From Scolanthus callimorphus (lineage: Eukaryota; Cnidaria; Anthozoa; Actiniaria; Edwardsiidae), in NCBI GenBank assembly GCA_033964015.1, contig CM066913.1:4563169-4627168 (forward strand): a stretch of DNA of 64,000 bases, given 5' to 3'. Shown piece after piece: positions 1 to 17,989 of the stretch (within the stretch, counting starts at the first letter, position 1; each line of letters starts with the position of its first letter). The position numbers and the translations under genes are program-made. The notes beneath the pieces were generated by a model. It was not told the DNA's origin, searched no databases, and worked only from the letters and a program-made list of their open reading frames with translations.

Positions 1-53
1 GGCCTGGTGGCCTCCCAGCAATAATTTCTGAAAGCAAATCAGAAGCCTTGTTA

Positions 54-1169
54 AGGTGACTCCACGAAAAGTCCAAGCGCATTTTCTGTAAATATAAATT
101 CGGCTATAACTTATGATGTTCCCTTATGACATCATAAGTTATCACTTATGAATGTCAAACTTGGAGGACAGCAGGAGGCATCTTTTAGCAATATTTTAAT
201 ATACTTTGATCTTTATTTGCGTTAATACTATCCCAGCTACAGTGGGCCCCCTTGTTCCACATTAGACATCTCTGGAAAAAAATTGCTATTACTTTTGCAC
301 GAAATTTCAAAATTGATGTTCAATTTAATTGCTCCATGTAATTAGAAAATCTTATTCGATGGAAGAACATTTATAAGTAGAGAAATAATATATTTTGGTT
401 GCAAAGTACTCACGCTCAAACCTTTACAAGCCGCTTAGCATCATTCTTTGTTTATGAATCGAAATGAGCGGGTCGGAATTCGCACCCTTTTAAAGGAGGG
501 TACAGACGCTGTGTCTCTGAGGACTCAAGGGAGAGGGTTTGAAAACCAATTTTCGTTTGTCAGCCTCCGCTTGAGCAGACAATTTCTTTCCAAACCCTCC
601 CCCTTGAGTCCTCGGAGCCACAGCATTTGTACCCTCCTTTAAAAGGGTGTGAATTCCAACCCATTCATTCCGATTCATAAACAAAGAACGCTAGACGGCT
701 TGCAAAGATTCAAGCGTGTAGTACTCTGCAACCAAGAGATATTATTTCTCTATTATTTATGAATGTTTTTTTGCCGAAATATTAGAGCACTGGCAAGTTA
801 ACATCTAAAGCTACGGGCCTAAAGTGTTAGAAGGCAAAGACCGATGATAAAGCTATTTTGGTTCCAAAGAATTGGCTAAGATTTTCTAATTACATGGGGC
901 AATTAAATTGAACATCAATTTAAAAATTTCGTGCAAAAGTGATAGCAAATTGTTTTTCCAGAGATGTCTAAAGTGGAACAAGGAGGTCCACTGTAGCTGG
1001 GATATTATTAAAAGTATTAAGTACGCAAATAAAGATCGAAGTATGTTTAAGTATTGCTAAAAGATTCCTCCTACTGTCCTCCAAGTTTGATCATCACAGG
1101 AATATTATAAAAGTTATGAACGAATTTATATTTACAGAAAATGCGCTTGGACTTTTCGTGGAGTCACCT
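54..1169. mobile_element. 1.1-kb foldback (palindromic) DNA element with TA flanks
   Basis: The first ~50 bases (AGGTGACTCCACG...) recur as a near-perfect inverted copy ending at 1169. The two arms keep pairing imperfectly almost to a centre near 560-580, so the whole interval folds on itself. A TA dinucleotide lies just outside each end (52-53 and 1170-1171), as expected for a Tc1/mariner-type target-site duplication. There is no transposase. The 64-codon open frames on both strands at 448-684 are mirror images produced by the palindrome and are not genes. This is a non-autonomous MITE/foldback element. Confidence 0.75.
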
Positions 1170-1173
1170 TACT

Positions 1174-1775
1174 ATGGAACATGCCATTGACTGTATTTTG
1201 CTAAATTAACACTTTCTTTTCCTGTGAAATGCATTATTAGCAACTCATGAAAATTATTTTGTGATCAAAATAATAGGCTTGACCCTCACACACACACTGC
1301 TTAGACAAATTTAATTAATCCAAGATATGGTGGCTGGATAAACTGACAAAAATGCATGCTTATATTTTGATTGCAATAAAAGATACCAGTCTAAAACATT
1401 GAAAAACTATTGAAGATATAGGTAGACTCTTCTGAAATATTGGCCTTTTGTTTGAAATAGCTCGCTAAAAACCAAATGTCTAATGAGATGAACACGAAGA
1501 ATTACTTAGGAAGATTGTATTATGCTATGATTGTATCCTCTCAGTGGCAGGGCCATAGTAGGAGGAGGGGCTGGAAAATGCTGTCCCATTTTCTCATGGA
1601 CATAATTTTTTAATCGCCATTCCATTCTTGCAATATGTAGAGAATACATTATAATAATAATAATAATAATAATGGATTAATTAGCAGTACATCCAGTAGG
1701 TGGCACTTCGCCTACTAATATCTAACTAACTAATTGATAAAATAATTTTAAATACTAATGATTCTAGTATACATA
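1174..1775. other. Intergenic, AT-rich; short trinucleotide run
   Basis: No convincing coding exon is seen on either strand. An AAT/ATA trinucleotide microsatellite lies at about 1650-1673. The rest is unremarkable AT-rich DNA. Confidence 0.6.
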
Positions 1776-1781
1776 GAGGAT

Positions 1782-2322
1782 ATTACACGGTGGCGCGAAG
1801 ATATGAGTTTTATTTTCGAGTGGCAAGAACAATATTTTACGAACGAGCGCAGCGAGTGAGTAAAATATTGTTTTTGACACGAGAAAATGAAATCCATATC
1901 TTCAAGCCACCGTGTAATGTTCTTTTTATTATATGGATTAGAATTGACATAGCGGCAAAATATTACAAATTGAACAACTCACTTGGTAAAGTCGAAAGTG
2001 TTTATTTGTGAAATGCTCCCTCAATCTTTCTGATTCCCAGTGTCGTTAAGAACTAATTTCCCTTTTTGTGTTGCTGTAGCTTTCTCTGCCATAGTTGAGA
2101 TAAGGTTTTTCTCTTTAGAACTAGAACAAAACTTAGTTTTGTGGCTAAAAACTCGTATGACCAAGCGACGGAGATTTCACTGCAGACGAAGTCAGGAAAA
2201 CAACACTGCAAACGTGCACATCCGGGACATGCGGTACATAACTTTTTCATATTTTCACTAGTGAAGATATGGAAAATACGAGTGTTTTAGTTTCCGGTAA
2301 AACACTGGCATCCATATAATAA
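1782..2322. repeat. Interspersed palindromic repeat, family A copy 1
   Basis: The sequence opens with TTACACGGTGGCGCGAAGAT and reaches the reverse complement of that motif at about 1900-1920 (CTTCAAGCCACCGTGTAA). An AT-rich tail follows, ending with TTCCGGTAAAACACTGGCATCC. A second copy lies at 7857-8172 with the same order of motifs, and a truncated piece at about 36012-36078. The 60-75-codon open frames inside are by-products. Confidence 0.7.
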
Positions 2323-2409
2323 TAGAATTTATTTCAATTGTATGTACATCATTACACTATGTTGAGAATATATAATATATTATTAATAAAAAAAATTGTA
2401 TCATCGATT

Positions 2410-2545
2410 GTGGCTCCATGGCAAAATGTTTTCTGGCATTCGCGGAAAAGCACTTAAAATCCATAGTTGACCGAATATCTGCTGGCAGCTTATTGAATGC
2501 TTTGGCACACTGGTCCATTGACAAGCTAAAAGAAATAACTACACA
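2410..2545 (-). mobile_element. Decayed fragment of a non-LTR retroelement ORF C-terminus
   Basis: On the minus strand a short stretch reads FNKLPADIRS, then a Phe-Lys and a basic run. It resembles the tail after the reverse transcriptase of many LINE proteins (consensus roughly WNSLPxxIRxxxSxxxFKxxLK). Nothing else of an element is recognisable around it, and the frame runs on into low-complexity glycine codons from a poly-C tract. The call rests on pattern resemblance only. Confidence 0.35.
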
Positions 2546-3040
2546 ACATTCAAGGAATGCCAGCCCCTCACCCCCACCCCCACCCCCCCCCCCCACCCAA
2601 AAAAAAATAGATATTTTGCTATGGCCCTGTATAAGCATGTTCGAGGAAGGCAAGAAATGCCTGGTAAAGAAAGCATACTTATTTACAGTTCCCTGACTGT
2701 AAATATGTAGTGGAGTAGTCACCTAAAAGTAACTTCTGTTTACTTTTCAAAAGCAGTAAAAGTAACAATATTACCTGCCAAAAGTTTTAATACCACTTGC
2801 TCCACGTTTCAAACAAGCGTTCCTGAACTTTTCTATAGGCATCTCCATTTCTTTCTGTGGCGACTGGCTTGCCATTTTCTAGTTTATTGTACATGAAAAA
2901 GAATGGAGGGAAATCAATTAGTTAAAATTTTGAAGATAAATAAAGTTAGGAAAAAGGTAACACCATCCACAAATAGAAAAACTAGTTGAGGTGGATGGCA
3001 TTAGATCTACAAGCATGAGATTTTTTTCTTTAAGCTGCAT

Positions 3041-3202
3041 CACATTATATATATATATATCTAAAAGGGGAAAAAGTAGAAAAGGGGAAAGAAAATTAAG
3101 TAAGATAAATAAGTAATATTTCCACATTATATATATATATCTAAAAGGGGAAAAAGTAGAAAAGGGGAAAGAAAATTAAGTAAGATAAATAAGTAATATT
3201 TC
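3041..3202. repeat. Direct tandem duplication, two ~81-bp units
   Basis: Unit 1 (3041-3122) and unit 2 (3123-3202) both begin CACATTATATATATATAT and continue through a purine-rich CTAAAAGGGG segment to AAGTAATATTTCC. They differ mainly by one AT step in the dinucleotide run, so the duplication looks recent. Confidence 0.9.
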
Positions 3203-3393
3203 CCAATGTTTTTAAGCAATTGAAAGTTTGGGCATCCTCGAGACCATTTCAACCAAACCAATATTAATAATCATTTTCAGTTTCTAACAAATGTATTGTC
3301 AATAATATTTTTTGCAACTGTTGCTTAAAACTATTTGTATTCTCAATTCGCAAGCTTACTGGTAAACTGTTAAAAATACTTGACCAGACCGTG

Positions 3394-3467
3394 AAAATGA
3401 GAGTTTCTCAAATGAGAGTTTCTCAAATGAGAGTTTCACAAATGAGAGTTTCTCAAATGAGAGTTTC
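3394..3467. repeat. 15-bp minisatellite, about five units
   Basis: The unit ATGAGAGTTTCTCAA is repeated about five times with one substitution. Each unit contains the hairpin-forming TGAGAGTTTCTCA. The frame it opens (repeats of MRVSQ) ends shortly afterwards and has no gene context. Confidence 0.9.
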
Positions 3468-6400
3468 TCTCATTATTGTTTCTCAGGCATATGAAAGAGG
3501 GGTTGGAGGGAAAGGAAAGAGGACCCTGCTGACACTTGTTTGCAACTGGTCATGCTCAGCAGTTTTGTGTCATTCTTTAAAAAATGCTTAAGAAATAAAT
3601 TGAATTCATACCCCCTGGAATTCCAAGGACATTGAGCATGTTTTTGCAAACCTTTTTTATTTAGGTACCTCCAAGAATTCCAGAGTCCTCAGCAGGTGGG
3701 TAGTGGAACTAATTTAATACAAAAGCCTCTGCCGCATGGCTTGTGATCACCTTACGCTTAAATTTGACTCATAAAATTAACATTACCCCCAGACATATCA
3801 AAATTCACCTAAAAGATACCTCTGAGCTCTGACAAAACTTTTCTACCTATAGAAAAGCTCCAAACTTCTCAAATATGATGTTAAACAAGATGCAACCCTT
3901 TCTTAAAGTATATTCACATCAAAGAAGAGAGTTGTTAAACCTTATAAGGTTCAGTGAATGCATATAGCACAAAGGCACAAAGCAGCTCAAGTTAAGTACC
4001 CAAGCCTACCCAAAACGGTAGCATCATCAGTGGGGAGTCTTGTTGATGTATTTTTACACATCAGTTACTTAGAGTTCTAGCAGGGTAATTCAAACGTATT
4101 TAAGGAATAATTACAAGTATTGAAATTCCACAAAACTCGGCGCAAAACTGGAGAGAAAAGAAGGCTCAGACTTCTGAGTGTGAGTATTCGTGAGTGTTCG
4201 GAAAGACAGGTAACTTACCGAGTCAAACTCGCAAAACTTTCGCACTTTTACTCAATAGAACAGCTTATTATGCAGATTAAAAATAGACTATCCATGACAA
4301 TACCTTTGATCTTCAAGGTTACAAAGAAATAGGTGCTATTTTGGAGCAAATCGACGGAAGTTTTTCGCTCGTCTCTCTTTCTTGAAGATCTTCGCAAAGA
4401 GGAGTGATTACTGGGGCACTCGGACTTAGTCTCCTCCCCGCCGGGAATTCCAAGGCGCGGCAAAAGCTGATGCTGTTGTTGAGATGGCTATGTTTGTTGT
4501 TGATGAATGAATTTCTTTCGGTTTGCGGCTAAATTTCTTAGGGCCTATTTGGTTATCTGAGACAGCACTATATTGCCACAAAGTGGACACATTATACCAG
4601 ATGCACATGAATTAAATATGCTTATAAAGACAGGAGAGCTTTAATTTAGAGGACTTCCCGCATTATGTCCATATGGATCTTTGTCTCAAAATAATTTGAT
4701 AGAGATATGGATAAGGCACTCCAAAGCCAAACTTTCAAGCCTTTTCCACTCAAATGCTGATGCTCCCGATTAAAAGATGCAGAAATATAAAGACTCATTC
4801 ATGATTATGTTTTGCAGGCCTCTTAATGCAAAATTTATCAGTAATATGCACAGGGCCATAGAACTTATATACTTTAGTTTGTGGTGAGCAGCACACTAGA
4901 GAGAACATTCTCTTCAACCACGCAGAGATACCAACCCGATCGAATAGAAAAGCGGGACTATTTAGCGGAAATACAATAACTGTATGAAAACGACGCATGT
5001 TCAAAAAGCGGGAGAAATATATAGTAAAAATGAATAAAAAGTGATGCAAACATTAAACGGGAGGCAACGTGGGAACGGGAACGTGTTATTACTTAAAGCG
5101 TTATATTACCATTACTATAGCGTTATTATAACGCGTGTACAGTAAATATAAATTGAATTGAATAGCAATACTGCTGGGCTCGAAGGCGGGGCTCAAAAGC
5201 TAAATTTGAAGATGTTAGCCTACAGGTTCTAGCATAAGGAACATTATAATGTTATGAATTAGAAAGCTCCAGCTAGCGGCAGAGGTTGCATTTACGCTTT
5301 GCATATCGGCATTCATGTTTGTTGTATGCAAACTATGCATCAAACACTCCCGTTTTAACCACTACTAACCGTGAAAGTGTCACAATTGAAGCAGGTCACG
5401 AAATTTGATATGAAAACACGCGAGCTGTAGAATAATAGTAAAGGTGCATGGGCACTCCCTTTTAAATTAAAACGCAAACCTTGGGTAGTATTTTCCACCG
5501 GAAGGATATTTAATTGACCCATAGTTTCGCTATCTTTATGTACAATTTTCACAAATCCCTTGTTTGTCTTGCCCCGCCATTTTTCACCATATGCCATGGA
5601 TGCGGCGAATCGCTCTTTGCGAACTGGATGAAATTTCAAAGTTACATAATGAAGAAAATAGCCAATTTGCAGTGGTTCGGAATTCTTTCAGCTGCGCTTG
5701 GCTACTCTCTGGATACTAAACATAGCTGAAACTTGCGAAATTGTCATACTCATGAATAAACAAAACCACCTATCTCCTTGCAGCTCACAATTAAGAAATT
5801 TGGTATTTGCGTTTGAATTAAACAATGGAGATATCGAGCTTAAAATTTATATCAGTGGAGGCCAGTGTACATGAACAAGGAACTAAAATATAAAAAGAAA
5901 AACTAGACCAATTTCGCTTTCAAAAGCACAAAGATATGACACTTATGTCCGTCGAGACACAGAAACATCTAGGGCATCTAGAAACCACGAAAAGCATAGA
6001 ACTTACAGTATAGAAAACAAACAAGAACAACAAACATGAGACCGGTACTCGAATAAACTAATTTTAAAATGGTAAACGTCCATTACCTGTTGCATTGCCA
6101 TTATTGGCCTGACGACAATTTTTCGTTTTCTGCTGGGACTGCAATGGGGTTCAGAAGAACTTCAAGCTTGTAGACATAGAAACGAAGGAAACTGTTTTAG
6201 ACGCTCACTCTGGGGTGTCTAGGATGTAAAGTGCCGGGTAAACAAATCACTGCACGATATTCCTTTGTTTCTATTCGCTTTCGATGGCATAACAATATTA
6301 TCGCTTTGTCTTAGTAGCCAATAATGCTTACGGAACTGGCCTAATTTGTAAATTATAATTTAATCATACACTAAAAACCCAGTCGAACATGTGAATAAAA

Positions 6401-7389
6401 ATTATAATTTTACCACGCTCTTTACGTCAAGTAAAGAGTTGTTTACCTATGGTAAAATCAAAGCAAATAAAAATCTTGAAGAAAAATCAACCCTTGATGT
6501 AGTACTATAAGGAATTCCGCGGAGGACTGGGACCATTCGGTCAAGTTTGTTCTATTTCTTGATTAGGTTTTTGGGTTTAAAGGGACATGGTCACCTAGGA
6601 AACACAAAAATAATTATTGTCACAAAATACAAAAATATTCTCCGAAATTGAAAGGGTCAGTTTAAAGAAAGAAGTACGGAAAATTTCATGGGATTACGAT
6701 GAAGGATTGCTGAGATATGAGCGAATTAAGATCGCAACTTTAGTATGTTTGAAAAAAGATGGAGGTAAACCGATTTCAAAAGAGTCGGATTTCCTCATGT
6801 AAGCTGTAATTACAATCCGCGAATATCTTTGCAATCGTACATCGAAATGACCTCAAATTTTCACCATATCAAGTTGAAAGCATTCTTTACAAAATTGAGT
6901 TGTTATTTTTATTATTTGTGATGTTATAATTTTAATGTTTTCGGTGACGATGTCCCGTTAAGTTTTTGGTTAGGCTTTTTAATGCACTTGACCTTGTCCA
7001 GCGTGCGCATTTACACTTTGCTCGCCAAAGTTGTCTTCCCGACATCGTAATTATCTGATTGATAAAAGTTGAAAAACTGACTCGTGAATTGCGATAAATA
7101 ACCCCTCTTCACAATCCTGTCGGCACCTAGCCCAACATATCAGACGTGTTTTTGGCGGCGGATCACATGCTGATTAGCCCTAAATCCCCTACCCCCATCC
7201 CACCACCAACATAACAGACTTTGTTAGTCGTTCTTGCATATATTAAATGTTTATTGGTAATGGAATCTCTTTTTATAACTGCCCTGTACTTAGTAATATT
7301 GTAACAAAACAGCGGAAAAGTCTATAGCAGCAACTAGTAAGAACTAATAACAACACAAAGATACAGAAATAACTCTTTATAAAACTCCC

Positions 7390-7745
7390 GGGAGGGGACT
7401 TCCCTTATTTTTGGGGCAGAGGTGCTCGTCGGGAACTTTCGATTTTACCCCTAAAAGGTACCAAAAAGCGCGTGGCTTGGGTTATTTTGACCCCTAATAG
7501 GTACCAACAAGACGTCCTTTCCCTCTTAATTTCCTCTCGCAATTTTCTTTTCGAGGGAAAATGCGTATGCAATTCAGGCTACCAACAAGTGTGATTTGCT
7601 GGATTTGCTAGAACGTACCTCTAACAGGTACCCATCTGTAAAAAAATACAAGTTTTCGAATTTTACCCCCTTAAAGGTACCAGACGCCTGATTTTAAACC
7701 CTGAAAGATACGACGACTAACCCCCGCCCAAAAAATAGGTCCCCC
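7390..7745. repeat. Interspersed repeat rich in ACCCCTAAAAGGTACC motifs
   Basis: CCCCTAAAAGGTACC-like words recur at irregular spacing between a G-rich left edge and a C-rich right edge (GTCCCCCCGGTAC). Related text occurs at 10100-10330 and, in the opposite sense, at 33360-33720, so this is a dispersed family. No coding content was seen. Confidence 0.55.
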
Positions 7746-7856
7746 CGGTACAAAACTACGATGGCATATATATATGGGAGATTTGGAAGTGCAGGAGTGA
7801 CCGCAAAATGCGGGAGTTCGCTTCTATGATTCACAGCAAGTCCTAAAACAATTCAT

Positions 7857-8172
7857 ATATTACACGGTGGCGCGAAAATATGAGTTTTATTTTCGAGTTG
7901 CAAGAACAATATTTACGAATGAGCGCAGCAAATGAGTAAAATATTGTTTTTGACACGAGAAAATAAAACTCATATCTTCAAGCCACCATGCAATTTTCTT
8001 TTTATTATATAGACAAACCAGAAAAAAGTATTCCAAAGTAATTTCCAAGCACTTTTGTGTTGACCGATATCCTCACTAGTGAGGATATAGACACTCAGGT
8101 CCCGGATGTAGCTTCATATGAGATCTACGAGTGGCGTATATTTCCCAGTAAAACACTCGTGTCCATAATAAG
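7857..8172. repeat. Interspersed palindromic repeat, family A copy 2
   Basis: This repeats the motif order of the copy at 1782-2322: TTACACGGTGGCGCGAAAAT, the inverted CTTCAAGCCACCATG-type arm at about 7976-7993, a CACTAGTGAGGATAT hairpin, and a CCAGTAAAACACTCGTGTCC end. It is shorter than copy 1. Confidence 0.7.
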
Positions 8173-8495
8173 TTAGAATTTGTCTCATATGTTTGAACAT
8201 GTAATTAATATGAATCTTAATTATTCATAACAGCCGAAAGTGTGTATGCTAAAAAAAATCTCCTACAAACAAACTGTAACATCTATTTTTAAATAATAAC
8301 AAAGACACTGTAAAATTTTAAGAAAAATTAACAAAAGTTAAAATGCTTTGCTGTTTAATATTTACATCCCCTATATTTGGTTCTGGTTGCCTAGCAACAG
8401 CAGATATCTTCAAGGCAGGATACCTGGTCTGCTCTTTTGCATTATGTTAATAAAATCTATACTGTACATTAATGTGCAAATTGTTGTCCCTCATT

Positions 8496-14831
<6,336 letters not shown>

Positions 14832-14889
14832 TCACTTCACTTTATTTTTATTGATACACTTTGCTGTTAGCAATATTTTTGTATCGCGC

Positions 14890-17060
14890 AATTGCATTTT
14901 TATAATAATTTACAAAAGGGCCTCAAAAGCCGCCACCTTCGGGCTCATGGCAACAACCTCCTCAGGCAAACTGTTCCAGTCCTCTACGGTCTGTAAGATA
15001 AAACTATATTTCAGAACGTTTGTTCTTGCAAATGGCTTTCTGAAAAAGCGCGAGTGCATGTGACGAGACTGGCGGAGAGGCCGTTGTAGAGTGTCTACTT
15101 CGGGCAGAGCAGCCAGGCCTTGAAGTCCTTTGTTGAAAAGCGAGAGCCTTGAGCGCTTCCGGCGGTCCTTCAATGGCCTCCAGTTGAGAGATGTCATCAG
15201 AGCGGCAACTGCACCCTCAGAATAGTTGGTGTAATCGGAGCAGACAAATCTAGCGGCCCTCCTCTGAACCTTCTCGACCTCGGCAGATAGACTAGCCGTG
15301 TAGGGATCCCACACTTCACAGGCGTATTCTAGGATAGGTCTTACGAGACCGTTGTACGCAGACTCTTTCACGTCGCGATGACAGAATGACAGATTTCTCC
15401 TTAGCAGCCCGAGTACCTGGTTGGCACGTTTGGTTATTATAGCAACATGCCGATTCCACCTTAGATCAGATGTTATAGTTAGACCAAGGTACTTAGTCTC
15501 AGTGACCGAGTCGAGGGGCGTGCCTTTCAGATGGTATAAGAAAGGGATATTGTTACGTGTCTTACGGGATATCCTCATGGTCTTACATTTAGTAGGTTCA
15601 AACTTCATGGACCACTGTTCAGCCCATGAGCCGAGCCTAGAGATATCCCTCTGCAGGAGTTCACAGTCAGCACTGGTGCGCACAGTTCGATAGCAAATGC
15701 AATCATCAGCAAATAGGCGTATCTCTGAGTCGATGTCATTTACTATATCATTAATAAAGATATTGAACAATACTGGACCTAGCACTGTTCCTTGAGGGAC
15801 GCCTGATTGTACACGAGACCATCCACTTTTTGCACCGTTCACAACCACCCTTTGAAAGCGATCCCTTAGAAATGCGTCTAACCAGCGGAGGGTTTTTCCA
15901 GATATTCCGTAGCCTCGCAATTTAGACTTCAGACGCTCATGGGGAACACTGTCAAAAGCTTTGGCGAAGTCCAGAATGAACGCGTCGGTCTGAAAGCCTT
16001 TGTCCAAAGCACACGCCCAGTCGTTGATCACATGGCATAACTGTGTCACGCAACTGTGTAGCGCCCTAAATGCATGTTGTCGGTCAGTAAGAATTTTGTA
16101 GTGGTCGATGTGGGCCATCAGATTTGAGCAAACAATGTGCTCAAGCATCTTACAAACAACGCTGGTTAGTGATACAGGGCGGTAATTGCCGGCGTCGGAC
16201 CTATTCCCTTTTTTAAAGATTGGACATACATTGGCTAATCGCCAGTCCCTTGGGAGTTCGCCTGCGTCAAGGGATCTCTGGAAAATGGACTTGAGAAAGG
16301 GAGCGACGGCAGGGGCAGCTTCTTTAAGGACTTTTGGGCTGATTTCGTCGGGCCCTGCTGCCTTTGTAATTTTCAGATTGTCGAGGAGCTTGTGAACACC
16401 AGCCTCCGTAACAAAAATGTCGGACATAGATGGAAAGAGAGGTCGAATGAGAGGAATAGCGTTGAGCTCTTCGCTTGAAAAGTTCGCTCTGAACTGTTGG
16501 TTTAGCACTTCAGCTTTCTCCGTGTCCAATTCAGCTGAGCTGCCCGTGGGCGTGGCTAGAGGAGGCATTGACTGATTATCCTTTCTTTGCGATCTTATAT
16601 ACCGCCAGAACGGCTTGGGGTTGCTTTTGACGTCACCAATGATATTATTGACATACTCGTTGCGAGCCTTACGCAAAGCAGTAGTAAGCTTCCGCCTCAT
16701 GTTCCTCCACAAAGTGCGCAGTCTTGCACTACCAGTTCTTTTAAACTTTGTATGTAGTCTGTTCTTTCGGCGGACTAGTTGACGTAGGCGTGGGGACATC
16801 CAGGGAAGTTTATCTCTACCGCTGACCAGCTTAGAGGGTATGTTCGTGTTCACCGACTCCAGCAGTTTCCCCTTGAAAAGGTTCCAATCTTCCTCTATTG
16901 ATCTCGTGCCAGCGAGGAGGTAATTGCGGTAAAAAGTGTCCATGTCTGCTCTTATGTTGTCGTAGTTTCCTAGGAGTGGAGCAAAGTGTGTTAGACTGTA
17001 CGCTAAAGTTTCTTCCACGGGCTTTTGAAAACTACTATGTTGTGTCCCCATATTAGTGTG
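14890..17060 (-). mobile_element. Non-LTR retrotransposon copy, lacking its 5' (endonuclease) part
   Basis: The insertion is read on the minus strand. Only the linker, reverse transcriptase and C-terminal region are present. No apurinic-endonuclease ORF is found upstream of 17051, which fits the common 5' truncation of LINEs. A TATC-type short repeat (about 17097-17125) lies just beyond the 5' side and an AT-rich stretch just beyond the 3' side. It sits between the two alternative first exons of CAPSL, with its 3' end about 200 bp upstream of the proximal start codon. Confidence 0.75.
14910..17051 (-). CDS. Reverse transcriptase ORF of a non-LTR (LINE) retrotransposon, 713 codons open
   Basis: Copies element RNA into DNA at the target site (target-primed reverse transcription, known for the class). 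The order is: a basic linker (residues ~80-160, rich in RRKNRLHTKFKRTG-type text); RT motif 1 with LPRDWRLANVCPIFKKGN and NYRPVSLTSV; motif A with ILDFAKAFDSVPH (catalytic Asp); motif B with SGVPQGTVLGP; the catalytic motif C LFADDCICY; motif D/E with TKYLGLTIT; then the typical tail with WNSLPEEVV near the C-terminus. Several hundred residues of family-length N-terminal endonuclease are missing, so the first methionine is arbitrary. The frame has no stop or frameshift, so the copy is young. The clade (CR1/Jockey-like) cannot be fixed by eye. Confidence 0.88.
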   Translation of the reverse strand: MGTQHSSFQKPVEETLAYSLTHFAPLLGNYDNIRADMDTFYRNYLLAGTRSIEEDWNLFKGKLLESVNTNIPSKLVSGRDKLPWMSPRLRQLVRRKNRLHTKFKRTGSARLRTLWRNMRRKLTTALRKARNEYVNNIIGDVKSNPKPFWRYIRSQRKDNQSMPPLATPTGSSAELDTEKAEVLNQQFRANFSSEELNAIPLIRPLFPSMSDIFVTEAGVHKLLDNLKITKAAGPDEISPKVLKEAAPAVAPFLKSIFQRSLDAGELPRDWRLANVCPIFKKGNRSDAGNYRPVSLTSVVCKMLEHIVCSNLMAHIDHYKILTDRQHAFRALHSCVTQLCHVINDWACALDKGFQTDAFILDFAKAFDSVPHERLKSKLRGYGISGKTLRWLDAFLRDRFQRVVVNGAKSGWSRVQSGVPQGTVLGPVLFNIFINDIVNDIDSEIRLFADDCICYRTVRTSADCELLQRDISRLGSWAEQWSMKFEPTKCKTMRISRKTRNNIPFLYHLKGTPLDSVTETKYLGLTITSDLRWNRHVAIITKRANQVLGLLRRNLSFCHRDVKESAYNGLVRPILEYACEVWDPYTASLSAEVEKVQRRAARFVCSDYTNYSEGAVAALMTSLNWRPLKDRRKRSRLSLFNKGLQGLAALPEVDTLQRPLRQSRHMHSRFFRKPFARTNVLKYSFILQTVEDWNSLPEEVVAMSPKVAAFEALL

Positions 17061-17989
17061 GGATTTCTCCCACGCTATAGACGGTTTTTGACAAAGTTAT
17101 CTATCTATCTATTCTATCTACAAAATTATGGCTACAGTCACTACTGATTTGTGCAGTGAAGACGGTAAAAATGCTGAGAATGTATGAAATTGTTTGTACT
17201 CCCTTTTGCAAGGCCCCCCATTTGTAGACGTAAATCACGAGCAAAGTATACGATGGAAATTTGCTTAGTAAATCACAAAATAAAGAATTGTTCTACAATA
17301 CTAGTTGGCATTCTTATGATATCTGCAAGATTCTATTCTTTGTCTTCTTCTTCCGGGTGGGCCAGACTTCTTCCAGGGGAAGATTCATTGTGAGCTTTGT
17401 GCTGTGCGGGTGCCAAAACAAGCAAAGTCATACTTCTCTCGCAACCCATTCAATATAATTCGCTCCCCATTCAAAAGATTCAATCGAATTCTATTGAATG
17501 GGGAGCGAGATTGGGGGATCGCTATTTGTATCACAACTACACAATTCAGTCTTGTATGGCGAATAGGGGCCCTTCACTAAATGTGCTCTCCCAAGGAATA
17601 ATCCATACAGTAAACATGGTTTCGTAAACATTATTTTATAAAATATTTGACAATAATCCTATAAATAATGTAATAATAATATTGAAATTTTAACATCAGA
17701 GACTAACTAGCAGCCTGCTTAGCCCGTGCCGATTAGATTATCCCAAGAACCTTCCCGTCAGTCTTTCAGAGTCTAGGTAACTAAGGCCTAGTACATACGC
17801 CGCTCTTATCATAAACCGATGCAATTACAAAATCTCGATAAAACAATATTGTTCGTCCATCTCTGGTCTGCCTGTCACCTAGACTATTCTAAATCATACC
17901 GGTAATGTAGAATCCATTTAAATGCCCCGATTTTTGCGTAGTTCACGGCAACAGGTTGGATCGGCTCATGATAAGAGCGGCGTATGTAC

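Larger units (their letters stand above)
2723..7385. other. Intergenic region without recognisable genes
   Basis: Apart from the small tandem repeats listed separately, I see no exon with a supporting splice site or family similarity on either strand. Open frames here are 60-95 codons, low in complexity, and lack domain motifs. A polyadenylation-like AATAAA occurs several times but cannot be tied to a gene. Confidence 0.5.
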
